This document shows, one piece after another, positions 14,883-25,180 of a DNA stretch of 64,000 nucleotides. Source of the DNA: Jannaschia donghaensis (lineage in GTDB: Bacteria; Pseudomonadota; Alphaproteobacteria; Rhodobacterales; Rhodobacteraceae); assembly GCF_001403795.1 (NCBI RefSeq), contig NZ_CXSU01000012.1, positions 1 to 64,000 of the forward strand. Reading direction: 5' to 3'. A program made the position numbers and the translations under genes. The notes under the pieces were generated by a model. It was not told the origin of the DNA. It saw only the letters and a list, made by a program, of their open reading frames with translations, and did no database searches. Every line of letters begins with the position of its first letter. The stretch's first letter is position 1.

Positions 14883-15739
14883 CCGGCGATCGTCTTGGCA
14901 TCTGGCTGATGGTCGCGACGACCTTCATCTTCGCCGTGCAGGACGGATTCTCGCGGCATCTGGCCGGGGAATACAACGTCCTGATGGTGGTGATGATCCG
15001 CTATTGGTTCTTCGCCGCCTTCGTGATTGCCATCGCGCGGCGCAAGGCGGGGGGGCTGCGCGCGGCGGCGGCCACATCGCAGCCTTGGGTGCAGGGATTT
15101 CGCGGCCTTCTGTTGGCGGCCGAAATTTGCGTGATGGTGGGCGGTTTCGTCCTGCTCGGTCTGGTTGAAAGTCATGCGATCTTCGCTGTCTATCCCCTGC
15201 TGGTGGCGATGCTGTCCGGGCCCGTTCTGGGCGAACGGGTCGGTTGGCGGCGGTGGGTGGCGATCGCGGTCGGGTTCATCGGGGTTCTGGTGATCCTGCA
15301 ACCGGGCGCTGGCGTGTTTTCACCCCAAGCGCTGATCCCGCTGACGGCGGCGCTGATGTTCGCGCTCTATGGGTTGCTGACGCGCTACGTCGCGCGGCGC
15401 GACACGACGGCAACCAGCTTCTTCTGGACGGGCACGGTCGGCGCGGTGGCGATTACCCTGGTGGGGATCTGGTTCTGGGAGCCGATGACCCTGCCGGACT
15501 GGGGCTGGATGGCCGCGTTGTGCGTGTCGGGCGCGGCGGGACACTGGCTCCTGATCCGCTGCTACGAAGTGGCGGAGGCCAGCGTGGTGCAGCCCTTCGC
15601 CTATCTGCAACTGGTGTTCGCCTCGCTGATCGGGATCACGATCTTCGACGAGGTGTTGGAGATGCACGTCCTGCTGGGCGCGGGGATCGTGCTGTCGGCC
15701 GGGCTTTTCACGCTGTGGCGGGCGCGGGTGGCAGGCTAG
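14879..15739 (+). CDS. DMT-superfamily transporter (EamA type)
   Basis: A 286-residue protein with ten hydrophobic segments arranged as two EamA repeats (about residues 8-140 and 150-280). The ATG overlaps the mnmD stop as ATGA, so translation is probably coupled. Substrates of this group range from amino acids to nucleotides or drugs and cannot be told here. The stop overlaps the slt stop on the other strand. Confidence 0.85.
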   Translation: MTGDRLGIWLMVATTFIFAVQDGFSRHLAGEYNVLMVVMIRYWFFAAFVIAIARRKAGGLRAAAATSQPWVQGFRGLLLAAEICVMVGGFVLLGLVESHAIFAVYPLLVAMLSGPVLGERVGWRRWVAIAVGFIGVLVILQPGAGVFSPQALIPLTAALMFALYGLLTRYVARRDTTATSFFWTGTVGAVAITLVGIWFWEPMTLPDWGWMAALCVSGAAGHWLLIRCYEVAEASVVQPFAYLQLVFASLIGITIFDEVLEMHVLLGAGIVLSAGLFTLWRARVAG

Positions 15740-17715
15740 CCGCCGTTGCCGGGCACCAGATCGCCGTAGCCGGTCTTCAGCCAGTCCAGAAGCCGAACTT
15801 CGCCGACCTCTCCGGTCAAACGGGCGTTATAGGGCAGCAGGCTTTCGGACACGCGCATGATGTAATTCCGCGTCTCGGAAAACGGGACATCCTCGATCCA
15901 GTCGACGATGTCGACGCTTTCGTCCGACGGGTTACCGAACGCCCCGGACCAGCGCCGCGCGCGGCTTGGCCCGGCGTTATAGGCGGCGGGCACCAAAACG
16001 GGGGAGTACCCGAATTCCTGTTCCAGCTCGCCCAGATAGGTCGTGCCCAACCGCGCATTGTAGAGCGGGTCTGTGGTCAATGCCGACTGGCGATACGGCA
16101 TGCGGATCAGGTTCGACATTTCCCGCGCGGTGCCGGGCATCAGCTGCATCAGCCCCGCGGCCCCCGCGCCCGAGACGACGACCGGATCGAATTCCGATTC
16201 GCGCCGCGCGATGGCGAGGGCAAGTTCGGGGGCGACGGGGCTGTCGAGCGTCGCAAGCTCGGTGATCGGAAAATAACCGCGATGCAGTTCGTGCCCCGCC
16301 CGCGCGGCGCGCTTGGCGATCAGCAGCGCGATATGTGGATCCTCCAGATCGTCCAGCGTCAGGTCGATCAGGCTGCCGACTTCGGCGCGTGGCAAGATCT
16401 CGGCCAGATGGCTCAGGAATCGTTCGGCCAGGTTGCGCTCGTCGATGGCATTCAAGAGCCGCGCCGCCCGCACGACCGTACCGTCGGCAAAGCTGGTTTC
16501 GCCGGCGTCCGGGAAAACCTCGTTGCCCGCCAGCAGGGGGTCGGCGGGCAGCTCGCCGCGTTGGGCGGCCAACTGACCGTAGAAGCTGGTCTGGTATTTT
16601 CCGCCAAGGCGGTAGGCCCGCGCCGCATCCTCGGGCTGACCCGCCGCCTCCAGCGCGCGGCCCAGCCAGTATCCCGCCCGCCCCTTCGATATCGGAGAGA
16701 GCACATTGGCGTCGAACGTGCGGAAATGCGCGGCGGCGTCTTCGGCGCGATCCAGGAACCGCAGCGCGACATAGCCGGCCAGCCATTCGTTGCCCGCAAT
16801 GTCGCCGTCGCCGTTCGGCAGGTGGTGATTGGCCGCGACGCGGTATGCATCCTCGGGGCGGCCATCCTGCATCAGCCCGCGGGCCAACCGCTCCCGGTGC
16901 TGACCCCAGGCGGCCGGGTCGCCCAGCGTGTCGGCGCTTTCGTCGTAGGCATACAGAAGCTCCAGCGCTTCCTCGGTGCGGCCCTTGTTCAAACGCCAGC
17001 GGAACCGCTCGTAGGCCAAACCGGGGTGGGCGCGCAGGTCCTCGGGCACGGATTCGATGAAGATATCGACACCGGGACGATCGTCACGCAGCGCGATCCG
17101 CGCCGCCGCCAGCAGCGCTTCTGGACCGTCGACGCGGGTCAGCGTGCGATCCGCAGATTGAATGTCGCCCGACCAGATCATCGCATCCAGACGCGCCGGA
17201 TCGAAGGGGCGCAGGATGTCGCCAAAAACCTCCAGGAAGCCATCTTCCGACGATGCGGGCATCGGCTTGGTCAGCCAGGCGTCGATTGCCGTGATCTCGG
17301 CCTCGGCCAGATCGCCCAACGTGCGGTGCGCAATGGCCAGCATCAGCGCGCCCCGCGACGTGCGCGGCGGATCTTCGGCAAAGAACGCCACGATGTCCGC
17401 GGGCGGCAGGATGAACGGCATGTCCAGTTCGGTGCGCGCCCGCAGCAAGGGCAGGCCCGGCCAGTCGGGGTTGCGCGCCAGGAAATCCGACGCCTCCCGG
17501 AAGGTGCCCTTTCGGTCGCGCAAAAGGTGCCAGAGCAGGATATCGGCGACCACCGGATCGCGCGCGATCGCCATGGCCGAGCGCGTCGCGTCTTCGTCTC
17601 CCGATCGGACGGCCCGCAGACCGTCGATCAGGGCAGGGGTGGCACGGGCCGTGGCGGCCAGGGACAGGGCAAGCAGCAGCGCTGCGGCAAACACTCGAAA
17701 CATCATTCTTCGCAT
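15736..17715 (-). CDS. slt: Soluble lytic murein transglycosylase (Slt family)
   Basis: The 659-residue periplasmic enzyme cleaves peptidoglycan between MurNAc and GlcNAc to form anhydro ends. It has a signal peptide (VFAAALLLALSLAATARA), a long alpha-superhelical region (about 30-480), and a C-terminal goose-lysozyme-like domain with the catalytic Glu506 in RRESEFDP, then GLMQLMPGTA and AAYNAGPSR. The length fits Slt70-type proteins. It is convergent with the EamA carrier and divergent from dapA. Confidence 0.92.
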   Translation of the reverse strand: MRRMMFRVFAAALLLALSLAATARATPALIDGLRAVRSGDEDATRSAMAIARDPVVADILLWHLLRDRKGTFREASDFLARNPDWPGLPLLRARTELDMPFILPPADIVAFFAEDPPRTSRGALMLAIAHRTLGDLAEAEITAIDAWLTKPMPASSEDGFLEVFGDILRPFDPARLDAMIWSGDIQSADRTLTRVDGPEALLAAARIALRDDRPGVDIFIESVPEDLRAHPGLAYERFRWRLNKGRTEEALELLYAYDESADTLGDPAAWGQHRERLARGLMQDGRPEDAYRVAANHHLPNGDGDIAGNEWLAGYVALRFLDRAEDAAAHFRTFDANVLSPISKGRAGYWLGRALEAAGQPEDAARAYRLGGKYQTSFYGQLAAQRGELPADPLLAGNEVFPDAGETSFADGTVVRAARLLNAIDERNLAERFLSHLAEILPRAEVGSLIDLTLDDLEDPHIALLIAKRAARAGHELHRGYFPITELATLDSPVAPELALAIARRESEFDPVVVSGAGAAGLMQLMPGTAREMSNLIRMPYRQSALTTDPLYNARLGTTYLGELEQEFGYSPVLVPAAYNAGPSRARRWSGAFGNPSDESVDIVDWIEDVPFSETRNYIMRVSESLLPYNARLTGEVGEVRLLDWLKTGYGDLVPGNGG

Positions 17716-17845
17716 ATAGGGCGGCCATCCGCGAATGACGACTAACGCTTATGCGATCTATCACGAACCATCGGCTTGTGGGGCCAAGCCGCCGCGGATA
17801 GGTTCCGCGCGACGTCTCGACAGCCCGCGACAGAAGGATGCGATC

Positions 17846-18718
17846 ATGTTCAAAGGTTCGATGCCCGCACTGGTCACGCCCTTCAAGGACGGGGCCGTCG
17901 ACTTCGACGCGCTGGACGATCTTGTCGATTGGCAGATCGCCGAAGGATCGCACGGTCTGGTTCCCGTGGGCACGACAGGCGAAAGCCCGACCCTGACCCA
18001 TGAGGAGCACGAGGCCGTCATCGCCGCCGTCGTCCGACGCGCCGCCGGACGGGTCAAGGTCATCGCCGGGGCCGGGTCCAACAACACCGCCGAAGCGCTG
18101 CGCCTGGTGCAATTCGCCAAGGATGCCGGCGCCGATGGCGCGCTGGTCGTCACGCCGTATTACAACAAGCCGACGCAGGCGGGGCTGATCGCGCATTTCA
18201 CCGCCTTGGCCGACGTCGGCATCCCGATCATCATCTACAACATTCCCGGCCGGTCGGTCGTGGACATGACCCCCGCCACGATGGGGGAGCTTGCAAAGCT
18301 GCCCATGATCGTGGGCGTCAAGGATGCGACCGGCGATCTGGCCCGCGTGTCCGCGCAGCGCATGACCTGCGGCAAGGATTTCGTGCAACTGTCCGGAGAG
18401 GATGGCACGGCCCACGGATTCAACGCGCAAGGCGGGGTCGGGTGCATTTCGGTCACCTGCAACGTCGCGCCCAAGATGCTGTCGGACATGCAGGAGGCGA
18501 CGCTGGCGGGCGATTACGCGACCGCGCTGGACATTCAGGACCGGTTGATGCCGCTGCACCACGCGATCTTTGCCGAACCCGGCGTCGTCGGGGCCAAGAC
18601 CGCGCTTGCGATGCTGGGCAAATGCTCGGACGAGGTGCGCCTGCCGATCACACCCGCCACCGAAGACACGCGCGCCCGGATCGGCTATGCGCTGCGCCAC
18701 GCCGGCCTTTTGAATTGA
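17846..18718 (+). CDS. dapA: 4-hydroxy-tetrahydrodipicolinate synthase
   Basis: DapA condenses pyruvate with aspartate semialdehyde in lysine and diaminopimelate synthesis. The 290-residue TIM barrel has GTTGESPTL (42-50), Tyr131 in IIIYNIPGR, and the Schiff-base Lys159 in [12 protein letters not shown] at 17846 follows AGAAGGA. It overlaps the next MFS gene (TTGA). Confidence 0.96.
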   Translation: MFKGSMPALVTPFKDGAVDFDALDDLVDWQIAEGSHGLVPVGTTGESPTLTHEEHEAVIAAVVRRAAGRVKVIAGAGSNNTAEALRLVQFAKDAGADGALVVTPYYNKPTQAGLIAHFTALADVGIPIIIYNIPGRSVVDMTPATMGELAKLPMIVGVKDATGDLARVSAQRMTCGKDFVQLSGEDGTAHGFNAQGGVGCISVTCNVAPKMLSDMQEATLAGDYATALDIQDRLMPLHHAIFAEPGVVGAKTALAMLGKCSDEVRLPITPATEDTRARIGYALRHAGLLN

Positions 18719-19902
18719 GCGATACCGCCCCGGGTCTGCCCCGGGGTCTGGTCCCCGTCCTGTCGGCGGCGAACTTCGTGGTCGGCATGGGTGCATTCGT
18801 GATCGTCGGGATGCTGGGACCATTGTCCCGCGACTTGGCCATGACACCATCGCAGGCAGGTTGGGTCCTGACGAGCTATGCGATCGCCTACGCCCTGTTG
18901 TCGCCGATCCTGGTCTCGGGGACCGGGCGCTTCGGTCGTCGTCGCGTCATGGCGATCGGCATGACTGTCTTCGGGTTGGGGGCAGTGGCGTCGGCCCTGG
19001 CCCCGACACCGGGATGGCTTTTCGCGGCGCGGGTGCTGGCCGCGGCGGGGGCCGGTATGACCACGCCGGTCGGTGCGGCCGTCGCGGCCGGCCTGGCCCC
19101 GCCGCAGGATCGCGGCAAGGTGCTGGCGCAGGTGTTTCTGGGTCTGACGTTGGCGGGCGTCTTCGGCGTGCCTGCGGGAACCTGGGTCGCGTACACCTAC
19201 GGTTGGCGCGCTGCTTTTGGCATCGTCGCGGTCCTGGCCGGTGTCAGCGCGGCGGTCCTGTGGGTGCGCGTGCCGGCCGGCCTGTCGTTCCAACCTGTCC
19301 GCCTGTCCGATCTGGGGTCGGTCCTGCGCAACGGTCGGCTGATGCTGGCCATCGGATTTACGGCCATGTTCCTGGGGGCCATCTATGTCCCGTTTACCTA
19401 TCTCGCCCCTTTGCTCGAAGCGCGAATGGGCCTTGGCCGCGACGGGGTAACGGCCGCATTGGTAGTGTGTGGCCTGGGGGCGGTGACGGGAAACCTTGCG
19501 TTTGGTTGGCTGTCGGACCGGCTGGGCCCGTTCCGCACGCTGGTGGCGTTGGCCTGCGGTCAGGTGGCGATCATGCCGCTGCTGTCGCTTCTTCCGTTCC
19601 CGCTGGGGCTGGCCATGGCGCTATTCTTCGTGTGGAACGCCGTCGGTTTCGGCTTCAACGCCGCTCAGCAGTTGCGGCTCGTGACGATGGCGGGGGTGCA
19701 GGCCCCGGTCGCGCTGGCGCTGAATGCGGCGTGCATCTACGTCGGGGCGGCGGTCGGCTCGGTCATCGGCGGACAGGTCGTGGCGACCGCCGGATTGGGG
19801 GCCCTCGGCCTCGCCGGCGGGGGGACCGCCCTCATCGCGGTCGGTGCGATCATCCTGTCGAACCGCCTGTCGCCCGTGGACAGCGGGCCATCGCGTCCTT
19901 AA
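18715..19902 (+). CDS. MFS transporter (DHA1/AraJ-like)
   Basis: A 395-residue major-facilitator carrier with twelve hydrophobic segments, the motif-A-like loop [16 protein letters not shown] between helices 2 and 3, and [14 protein letters not shown] in the second half. This subgroup usually exports sugars, drugs or arabinose-like solutes; substrate unknown. The TTG at 18715 overlaps the dapA stop (TTGA), and no better start with a ribosome site is visible before the first helix. smpB follows closely. Confidence 0.83.
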   Translation: MSDTAPGLPRGLVPVLSAANFVVGMGAFVIVGMLGPLSRDLAMTPSQAGWVLTSYAIAYALLSPILVSGTGRFGRRRVMAIGMTVFGLGAVASALAPTPGWLFAARVLAAAGAGMTTPVGAAVAAGLAPPQDRGKVLAQVFLGLTLAGVFGVPAGTWVAYTYGWRAAFGIVAVLAGVSAAVLWVRVPAGLSFQPVRLSDLGSVLRNGRLMLAIGFTAMFLGAIYVPFTYLAPLLEARMGLGRDGVTAALVVCGLGAVTGNLAFGWLSDRLGPFRTLVALACGQVAIMPLLSLLPFPLGLAMALFFVWNAVGFGFNAAQQLRLVTMAGVQAPVALALNAACIYVGAAVGSVIGGQVVATAGLGALGLAGGGTALIAVGAIILSNRLSPVDSGPSRP

Positions 19903-19911
19903 GTGGCAGCC

Positions 19912-20388
19912 ATGGCCAAGGACGACAAAGACAAGAACTACAAAGTCATCGCCGAGAACCGGCGGGCGCGGTACGATTACGCGATCGAGGACGACCTCGA
20001 ATGCGGCATCATGCTGGAGGGGTCGGAGGTCAAAAGCCTGCGACAAGGTGGCGCGAATGTCGCCGAGAGTTACGCCGAAGTGAAGGACGGGGAACTGTGG
20101 CTGGTGAACGGCTACATCGCCCCGTATTCCCAAGCCAAGACCTTCGGTCACGAGGAGCGTCGCCGCCGCAAGCTTCTGGTGTCCCGCAAGGAGATGTCGC
20201 GCCTGTGGAATGCAACCGCACGAGAGGGTTACACCATCGTGCCGCTGGTGATGTACTTCAATCACCGCGGGATGGTGAAGCTCAAGATCGGGGTCGGCAA
20301 GGGCAAGAAGAACCATGACAAACGCGAAGCGTCGGCCAAGCGCGATTGGCAGCGCCAGAAGTCGCGATTGATGAAGGACCACGGCTGA
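19912..20388 (+). CDS. smpB: SsrA-binding protein SmpB
   Basis: SmpB binds tmRNA and delivers it to stalled ribosomes for trans-translation. The 158-residue protein has the family's [15 protein letters not shown] start, [13 protein letters not shown], the conserved [22 protein letters not shown] segment, and a basic C-terminal tail. I use ATG at 19912; a GTG nine bases upstream is less typical. The tmRNA gene is not in this window. dapA and smpB lie close together in many alphaproteobacteria. Confidence 0.96.
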   Translation: MAKDDKDKNYKVIAENRRARYDYAIEDDLECGIMLEGSEVKSLRQGGANVAESYAEVKDGELWLVNGYIAPYSQAKTFGHEERRRRKLLVSRKEMSRLWNATAREGYTIVPLVMYFNHRGMVKLKIGVGKGKKNHDKREASAKRDWQRQKSRLMKDHG

Positions 20389-20460
20389 GGCCCGCGTTTC
20401 CATGGACCTTGCGGCGGCGCTTCGCGTTGGGATCGGACATCAAAACGACCCGAGGCTCCC

Positions 20461-21129
20461 ATGACCGGAGACGACGTACCCCGTTTCACCGACGCGAGCT
20501 TTGCTTTCTTCAAAGATCTTGCGGCGAACAACCGGACCGATTGGTTCGATGCGCATCGCTCGGATTTCGATGAAAGCGTCGACGCGCCGTTCCAGGCCGT
20601 GCTCGTCGCGTTAAGCGACCGGCTGGCGTACGTGCCGGTGTCCCTGCGCGGCTCCAAGGAGACGTGCTTTCGGATGCGCCGCGATGTGCGGTTCACGCAA
20701 GACAAGACGCCCTATGTCCTCAATCGGTCGGCCCTTTTGACGCGGTCGGGGCGCAAGACCGAAGCCGGGCCCGTCTTCTATCTGCAATTCGCGTCGGGCG
20801 GCGGTATGATGTTCTGCGGGTTCCACGCGCTTGACACCGCCAGCCTGAATCCGATGCGCCGCCGCATCGTCGAGCGCGCGGACAGCTTTGACGACGCGCT
20901 GGTCGTCTTGGGCGACGCCGGCTTCAGCCTGACGCGGGAAGATCAGCTGAGCACGATGCCCAGCGGGTTCGAGGCCGAAAAGGATCATCGCCACGCCGAT
21001 ATCCTGAAGCTGAAGACGCTGGGGGTCCGGCAAGTTCTGCCCCGAACCGCCTGGACATCCGGCGATGTGGTCGGCCGGGCCGAAACGATGGCCAAGGCGA
21101 CCATGCCGCTTCTGGCGTTTTTCGACTGA
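20461..21129 (+). CDS. DUF2461 (TIGR02453) family protein
   Basis: A 222-residue soluble protein of the DUF2461 family, recognised by FFKDLAANNRTDWFDAHR near the start, RMRRDVRFTQDKTPY in the middle, and GGGMMFCGFHALD. Members are widespread in bacteria and fungi without a proven activity. ATG at 20461 follows a GAGG-type site. It is followed at 43 bases by an MFS gene on the same strand. Confidence 0.88.
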   Translation: MTGDDVPRFTDASFAFFKDLAANNRTDWFDAHRSDFDESVDAPFQAVLVALSDRLAYVPVSLRGSKETCFRMRRDVRFTQDKTPYVLNRSALLTRSGRKTEAGPVFYLQFASGGGMMFCGFHALDTASLNPMRRRIVERADSFDDALVVLGDAGFSLTREDQLSTMPSGFEAEKDHRHADILKLKTLGVRQVLPRTAWTSGDVVGRAETMAKATMPLLAFFD

Positions 21130-21172
21130 CGGCAGGGTTGCGCCCTCTTCGGGGCGGTGGCACGTCCCGGCG

Positions 21173-22315
21173 ATGTCGATCTTCTCCGCTCTCCGTCTCA
21201 GCCGCGCGCCGGTTGCCGCCTTCATGGCGGTCGGCTTCACCTGGGGGTGCATCGCCGCGATGGCCCCGGTCCTCAAGGCCCGGATCGGGGTGGATGACGC
21301 GACCTTCGGCCTGATCCTGTTGGGAACGGCGATCGGCCTTTCGACGACGCTCTACGTGGCACCCCGGTGGGACCAGATGCTGGGCAAATGGGCGTTGCCG
21401 CTGGGCACGGTGATGCTGGCCTGCGGCGCGGTTCTTCCGGCCGTGGCCTATACCGTGCCGTTGCTGTTCGTGATCCTGATGGTTTTGGGCGGCGTGTCCG
21501 GCCTCACGGACGTGGTGATGAATTCCCGCGTGGCGGAGGTGGAGGCGCGGACGGGGCGCAGCCTGATGAATGTGAACCACGCGATGTTCTCGGTCGCCTA
21601 CGCCATTTCGGCACTGTTGACCGGTGCGATGCGCGAAGCGGGCTGGGGGCCGCCCCTGATCTTTGCGGCAATCGCCGTCCTGGTGCTGTGCACCGCGCCG
21701 TTTCAGGTCATGCCGGTGCAAAAGGTCAGCCCGGAGGAGACCGCAACGCCGCGCCTGCCCCTCGGTCTGATCGCGATGTGCGGATTGATCGTGCTCGTCG
21801 GGTTCATGGCCGAAGCGACGGTGGAGGCCTGGTCGGCCCTTCATATTGAACGCACGCTGGGCGGGGGCGCGGCCGAAGGCGCGTTCGGCCCCGCCATGCT
21901 GGGTCTGACCATGGCGATGGGTCGATTTTCGGGGCAGGCGGTCGCGGCGCGGCTATCGGAGATCGCGGTGATCCAGATCGCCACGGGTCTTGCCATCGTC
22001 GGCGTGCTGATCGCCGCCGTGGCCCCGGTTCCTGCCGTCGCCTATCTCGGGTTCGGCCTCATGGGGCTCGGGATTTCCGTCATCGGCCCGATGGGCCTGG
22101 CCCTGACGGGGCGGTTGGCGGCCCCGCGGCTGCGCACGGCGGCCATCGCGCGGGTCGCCGTCATTGGCTTTCTGGGGTTTTTCATCGCGCCCGCCCTGAT
22201 GGGACTGGGCGCGCAGACCTTCGGCCTGCGCTGGGCCTTCGCCTGCGTCGCGCTGCTGCTGGCGGTGATCTGGCCGCTCACGCGTTTCGCTGAACGGTCT
22301 CCCACTCCCCGGTGA
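21173..22315 (+). CDS. MFS transporter
   Basis: A 380-residue major-facilitator carrier with about twelve hydrophobic segments, similar in layout to the FucP/YfkF-like and DHA families (FTWGCIAAMAPVLKARIGVDD, GGVSGLTDVVMNSRVAEVE, MNVNHAMFSVAYAISALLTG). Substrate unknown. ATG at 21173 is the last start before the first helix. The last 38 bases overlap the end of lldD on the opposite strand. Confidence 0.85.
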   Translation: MSIFSALRLSRAPVAAFMAVGFTWGCIAAMAPVLKARIGVDDATFGLILLGTAIGLSTTLYVAPRWDQMLGKWALPLGTVMLACGAVLPAVAYTVPLLFVILMVLGGVSGLTDVVMNSRVAEVEARTGRSLMNVNHAMFSVAYAISALLTGAMREAGWGPPLIFAAIAVLVLCTAPFQVMPVQKVSPEETATPRLPLGLIAMCGLIVLVGFMAEATVEAWSALHIERTLGGGAAEGAFGPAMLGLTMAMGRFSGQAVAARLSEIAVIQIATGLAIVGVLIAAVAPVPAVAYLGFGLMGLGISVIGPMGLALTGRLAAPRLRTAAIARVAVIGFLGFFIAPALMGLGAQTFGLRWAFACVALLLAVIWPLTRFAERSPTPR

Positions 22316-23459
22316 AGCCTTTGGGCACCAGAAGGTTGTGCGGGCCAAGGTCGTGGATGTTCTTCTCGCCGCACAGCGCCATGGTCGTGTCCAATTCCTT
22401 GTGGATCACTTCCAGCGCCTCCTCCACGCCCTTCTGACCGCGCGCGCCCAGGCCATAGATAAAGGCTCGGCCGATATAGGTGCCGCGCGCGCCCAAGGCG
22501 ATCGCCTTGAGCACGTCCTGACCCGAGCGGATGCCGCCATCCATATGGACCTCGATCTCGCTGCCGACGGCCTGCATGATTTTCGGCAACATCCGGATCG
22601 ACGACAGCGCGCCATCCAACTGCCGGCCGCCGTGGTTCGACACGATGATCGCATCGGCCCCGACCTGCAGCGCCATCTTCGCGTCTTCGGCATCCAGTAT
22701 GCCCTTGAGGATCAGCTTGCCGTCCCATTTCTCCTTGATGCGCGCGATCTTTGACCAGTCGAGCGCGGGGTCGAATTGCTCCGCCGTCCATGACGACAGT
22801 GAAGACGTGTCGGTCACCCCCTTGGCGTGGCCCACGATATTGCCGAAGGTGCGGCGCGTGGTCTTGGACATCTCCAGGCCCCAACCGACTTTGGTGGCCA
22901 GGTTGGCAAGGGTCGCCGGCGTCAATTTGGGTGGGGCGGACAACCCGTTCTTGAGGTCCTTATGCCGCTGACCCAAAATCTGAAGGTCCAGCGTCAACAC
23001 CAGCGCATCGCAGCCCGCCGCCTTGGCCCGCCCTATCAGATTGTCGACGAAATCCTCGTCCTTCATCACGTAGAGCTGGAACCAGAACGGAGCCTTGGTC
23101 CGGGCCGCGACGTCCTCGATCGAACAGATCGACATCGTCGAGAGCGTGAAGGGCACGCCGACCTTCTCGGCCGCCTTGGCCGCAAGGATCTCCCCGTCGG
23201 CATGCTGCATCCCGGTCAGGCCCACGGGGGCCAGCGCCACCGGCATCGCGACATCGCGGCCGATCATGGTGGAGCGGACCGACCGACCCTCCATGTCGAC
23301 CGCCACGCGTTGCCGCAGGCGGATCAGGTCGAAGTCGGCTTCATTGTCCTTGAAGGTCTGCTCGGTCCAGCTGCCCGACTGGCAGTAATCGTAGAACATC
23401 TTGGGCACGCGACGTTTGTAGATCCGGTGCAGGTCTTCGATTTCGGTGATGACGGGCAT
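22278..23459 (-). CDS. lldD: FMN-dependent alpha-hydroxy-acid dehydrogenase (L-lactate dehydrogenase type)
   Basis: The 393-residue FMN TIM barrel oxidises L-lactate or a related L-2-hydroxyacid at the membrane. Motifs are the N-terminal IEDLHRIYKRRVPKMFYDY, APVGLTGMQHADGE, the active-site SNHGGRQLDGA with catalytic His-Gly-Gly-Arg, and the phosphate loop MDGGIRSGQDVLKAIALGA. ATG at 23459 is the standard MPVITEIEDL start. A length near 390 fits LldD. A different hydroxyacid (glycolate, mandelate) cannot be excluded. Confidence 0.88.
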   Translation of the reverse strand: MPVITEIEDLHRIYKRRVPKMFYDYCQSGSWTEQTFKDNEADFDLIRLRQRVAVDMEGRSVRSTMIGRDVAMPVALAPVGLTGMQHADGEILAAKAAEKVGVPFTLSTMSICSIEDVAARTKAPFWFQLYVMKDEDFVDNLIGRAKAAGCDALVLTLDLQILGQRHKDLKNGLSAPPKLTPATLANLATKVGWGLEMSKTTRRTFGNIVGHAKGVTDTSSLSSWTAEQFDPALDWSKIARIKEKWDGKLILKGILDAEDAKMALQVGADAIIVSNHGGRQLDGALSSIRMLPKIMQAVGSEIEVHMDGGIRSGQDVLKAIALGARGTYIGRAFIYGLGARGQKGVEEALEVIHKELDTTMALCGEKNIHDLGPHNLLVPKGFTGEWETVQRNA

Positions 23460-23545
23460 GGGCGAACTCCGCGAATTGGTAAGGGTTTCTAACCAATCGG
23501 TCGGCGGCACGCAATCTTCCGCCATGCCGCACACACGTGTTTGAC

Positions 23546-23587
23546 TTTAGTTCGATATTGTATCAAGTAGTGCGGTATCGAACTAAA
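23546..23587. promoter_or_regulatory. Palindromic operator of the Acg-marR unit
   Basis: TTTAGTTCGATA (23546-23557) and TATCGAACTAAA (23576-23587) are perfect inverted 12-bp arms separated by 18 bp. The left arm also forms a smaller imperfect palindrome TTCGATA-TTG-TATCAAG of MarR style. A TTGACT -35-like box (23541-23546) abuts it, and the right arm ends just before the ribosome site of the Acg-like gene. Binding by the downstream MarR protein is inferred. Confidence 0.65.
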
Positions 23588-23598
23588 AGGAGATTTCC

Positions 23599-24702
23599 AT
23601 GACCCTGTCCCGACGCAAGACCCTCGCTCTTATCGGGGGTGGCACGCTATTGGCTGCCGGTGGCCTTGGCACCGGTTGGGCGATGACCCGCACGCCGACC
23701 GCGGCACTTGTCCCGTGGGAGCGGGCCGGCACCTACGGCGATCCGCGCCTGCGCGCGCTCAGCTATGCGCTGCTGGCCCCGAATCCGCACAATCGGCAGC
23801 CTTGGCTTGCCGAACTGCGTGGGGCCGACACCGTCATCCTGACCCGCGATCCCGCCCGCGACCTGCCGGTGACCGACCCCTTTGCCCGCCAGCTGACGAT
23901 CGGGATGGGGTGCTTCATCGACCTGATGCGCATGGCCGCCGCCGAGGAGGGGGACGCCGTCGCTGTCGATCTGTTCCCCGAGGGGGAGGATGGACCGGTC
24001 GCGGTTTGCCGTTGGGACGGAACGGCACCGTCCGACCCGCTTTTCGCGCATGTCATGGACCGCAGGTCCCATAAGGAGGCATTCGAGGACCAGGCCGTCA
24101 GCGCCGAGGCCGCTGCACCATTGATGCGCTACGCGGACATCTACCGTGGCGGGGATGAACTTCAGGTGTTGCGCGACATGGCCCACGATGCCTGGCTGAC
24201 CGAAGCCGCGACGCCCGAAGCGTTTCAGGAAAGCGTCGACCTGATCCGGATCGGCAAGGCCGAGATCGAGGCGAACCCCGACGGGATCGACGTCGGCGGC
24301 CCGATGATGGAAGGTCTGTCGCTGATGGGATTGCTGACGCACGCGGCCGCGGCCGACCCCGACAACCCCGGATCGCGCATGGTGATCGAAGGGACGGCCG
24401 CCGCAATCGAAGGCATCACCGCCATGACGGTCGGGCACACGCCCGGCAACACCCGGCGCGACCAGATCGCGGCCGGGGCCGACTGGCTGCGGTTGAACCT
24501 TGCCGCGACGGGGGCCGGGCTGGCGCTGCGCCCCGTAAGCCAGGCCTTGCAGGAGGCAGAGGTCTTCGCCCCGATGTACCGCGCGGTGCAGACCTTCGCC
24601 CCGGACGGCGGGACGGTTCAAATGCTTGGACTTCTAGGCTATGCCCCCAGAACGCCCCGCACCCCGCGCTGGCCCCTGGAGACCCGCCTGAGGAATGCCT
24701 GA
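23599..24702 (+). CDS. Acg-type nitroreductase-fold flavoprotein with Tat signal
   Basis: A 367-residue protein with a twin-arginine signal (SRRKTLALIGGGTLLAAGGLG) followed by a nitroreductase-like fold of the Acg family (ALLAPNPHNRQPWL, DRRSHKEAF, LNLAATGAGLALRPVSQAL). Acg-type proteins bind FMN but are reported to sequester it or to have poorly known activity; export through Tat suggests a folded, cofactor-loaded periplasmic protein. ATG at 23599 follows AAAGGAG and a large palindrome. It overlaps the marR gene by eight bases. Confidence 0.82.
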   Translation: MTLSRRKTLALIGGGTLLAAGGLGTGWAMTRTPTAALVPWERAGTYGDPRLRALSYALLAPNPHNRQPWLAELRGADTVILTRDPARDLPVTDPFARQLTIGMGCFIDLMRMAAAEEGDAVAVDLFPEGEDGPVAVCRWDGTAPSDPLFAHVMDRRSHKEAFEDQAVSAEAAAPLMRYADIYRGGDELQVLRDMAHDAWLTEAATPEAFQESVDLIRIGKAEIEANPDGIDVGGPMMEGLSLMGLLTHAAAADPDNPGSRMVIEGTAAAIEGITAMTVGHTPGNTRRDQIAAGADWLRLNLAATGAGLALRPVSQALQEAEVFAPMYRAVQTFAPDGGTVQMLGLLGYAPRTPRTPRWPLETRLRNA

Positions 24703-25180
24703 AACGCCCCCCGCCACAGCCCCCGACCCGCGCCTGACCTTCGGCATCTTCAACGAAATCGGCATCATCGCGCAGTTGTCGCGCACGATGTTCGAGGCGC
24801 ATTTGCCCAAGGGCGCGGGCCTGCCGCATTTTTCGCTGGTCAATCATCTGGTCCGGGTGCGCGACGGGCAGACGCCGCTGACACTGGCCCGCGCGTTTCA
24901 GGTGCCCAAGACGACGATGACCCATACGGTGTCGGGGGCGGTCGCGCGGGGCTGGGTCGATCTGCGCCCGAACCCTGACGACGGACGGTCCAAGACGGTC
25001 TGGCTGACCGATGCTGGCCGTGCCTTCCGGGAGGCGGCGATCGCGTCCCTTGCGCCGGACATGACGCAGGTGGGTGCGGCGCTGGATGCTGCGACACAGG
25101 CCGAACTTCTGGAAAAACTGACGCAGTTGCGCGTCTTCCTGGACGCTTACCGCGACCCGCCGAAGGGATCGTCGGCATAG
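24695..25180 (+). CDS. MarR-family transcriptional regulator
   Basis: A 161-residue winged-helix regulator: recognition region [21 protein letters not shown] near residues 68-88, wing [18 protein letters not shown]. It overlaps the Acg-like gene, so it is co-transcribed and probably represses its own operon through the palindrome upstream. The final 34 bases overlap truA tail to tail. Confidence 0.88.
   Translation: MPETPPATAPDPRLTFGIFNEIGIIAQLSRTMFEAHLPKGAGLPHFSLVNHLVRVRDGQTPLTLARAFQVPKTTMTHTVSGAVARGWVDLRPNPDDGRSKTVWLTDAGRAFREAAIASLAPDMTQVGAALDAATQAELLEKLTQLRVFLDAYRDPPKGSSA

Noticed and set aside
19912-20460. tmRNA gene near smpB
   Set aside because: No tRNA-Ala-like half or tag-coding region was found around smpB.
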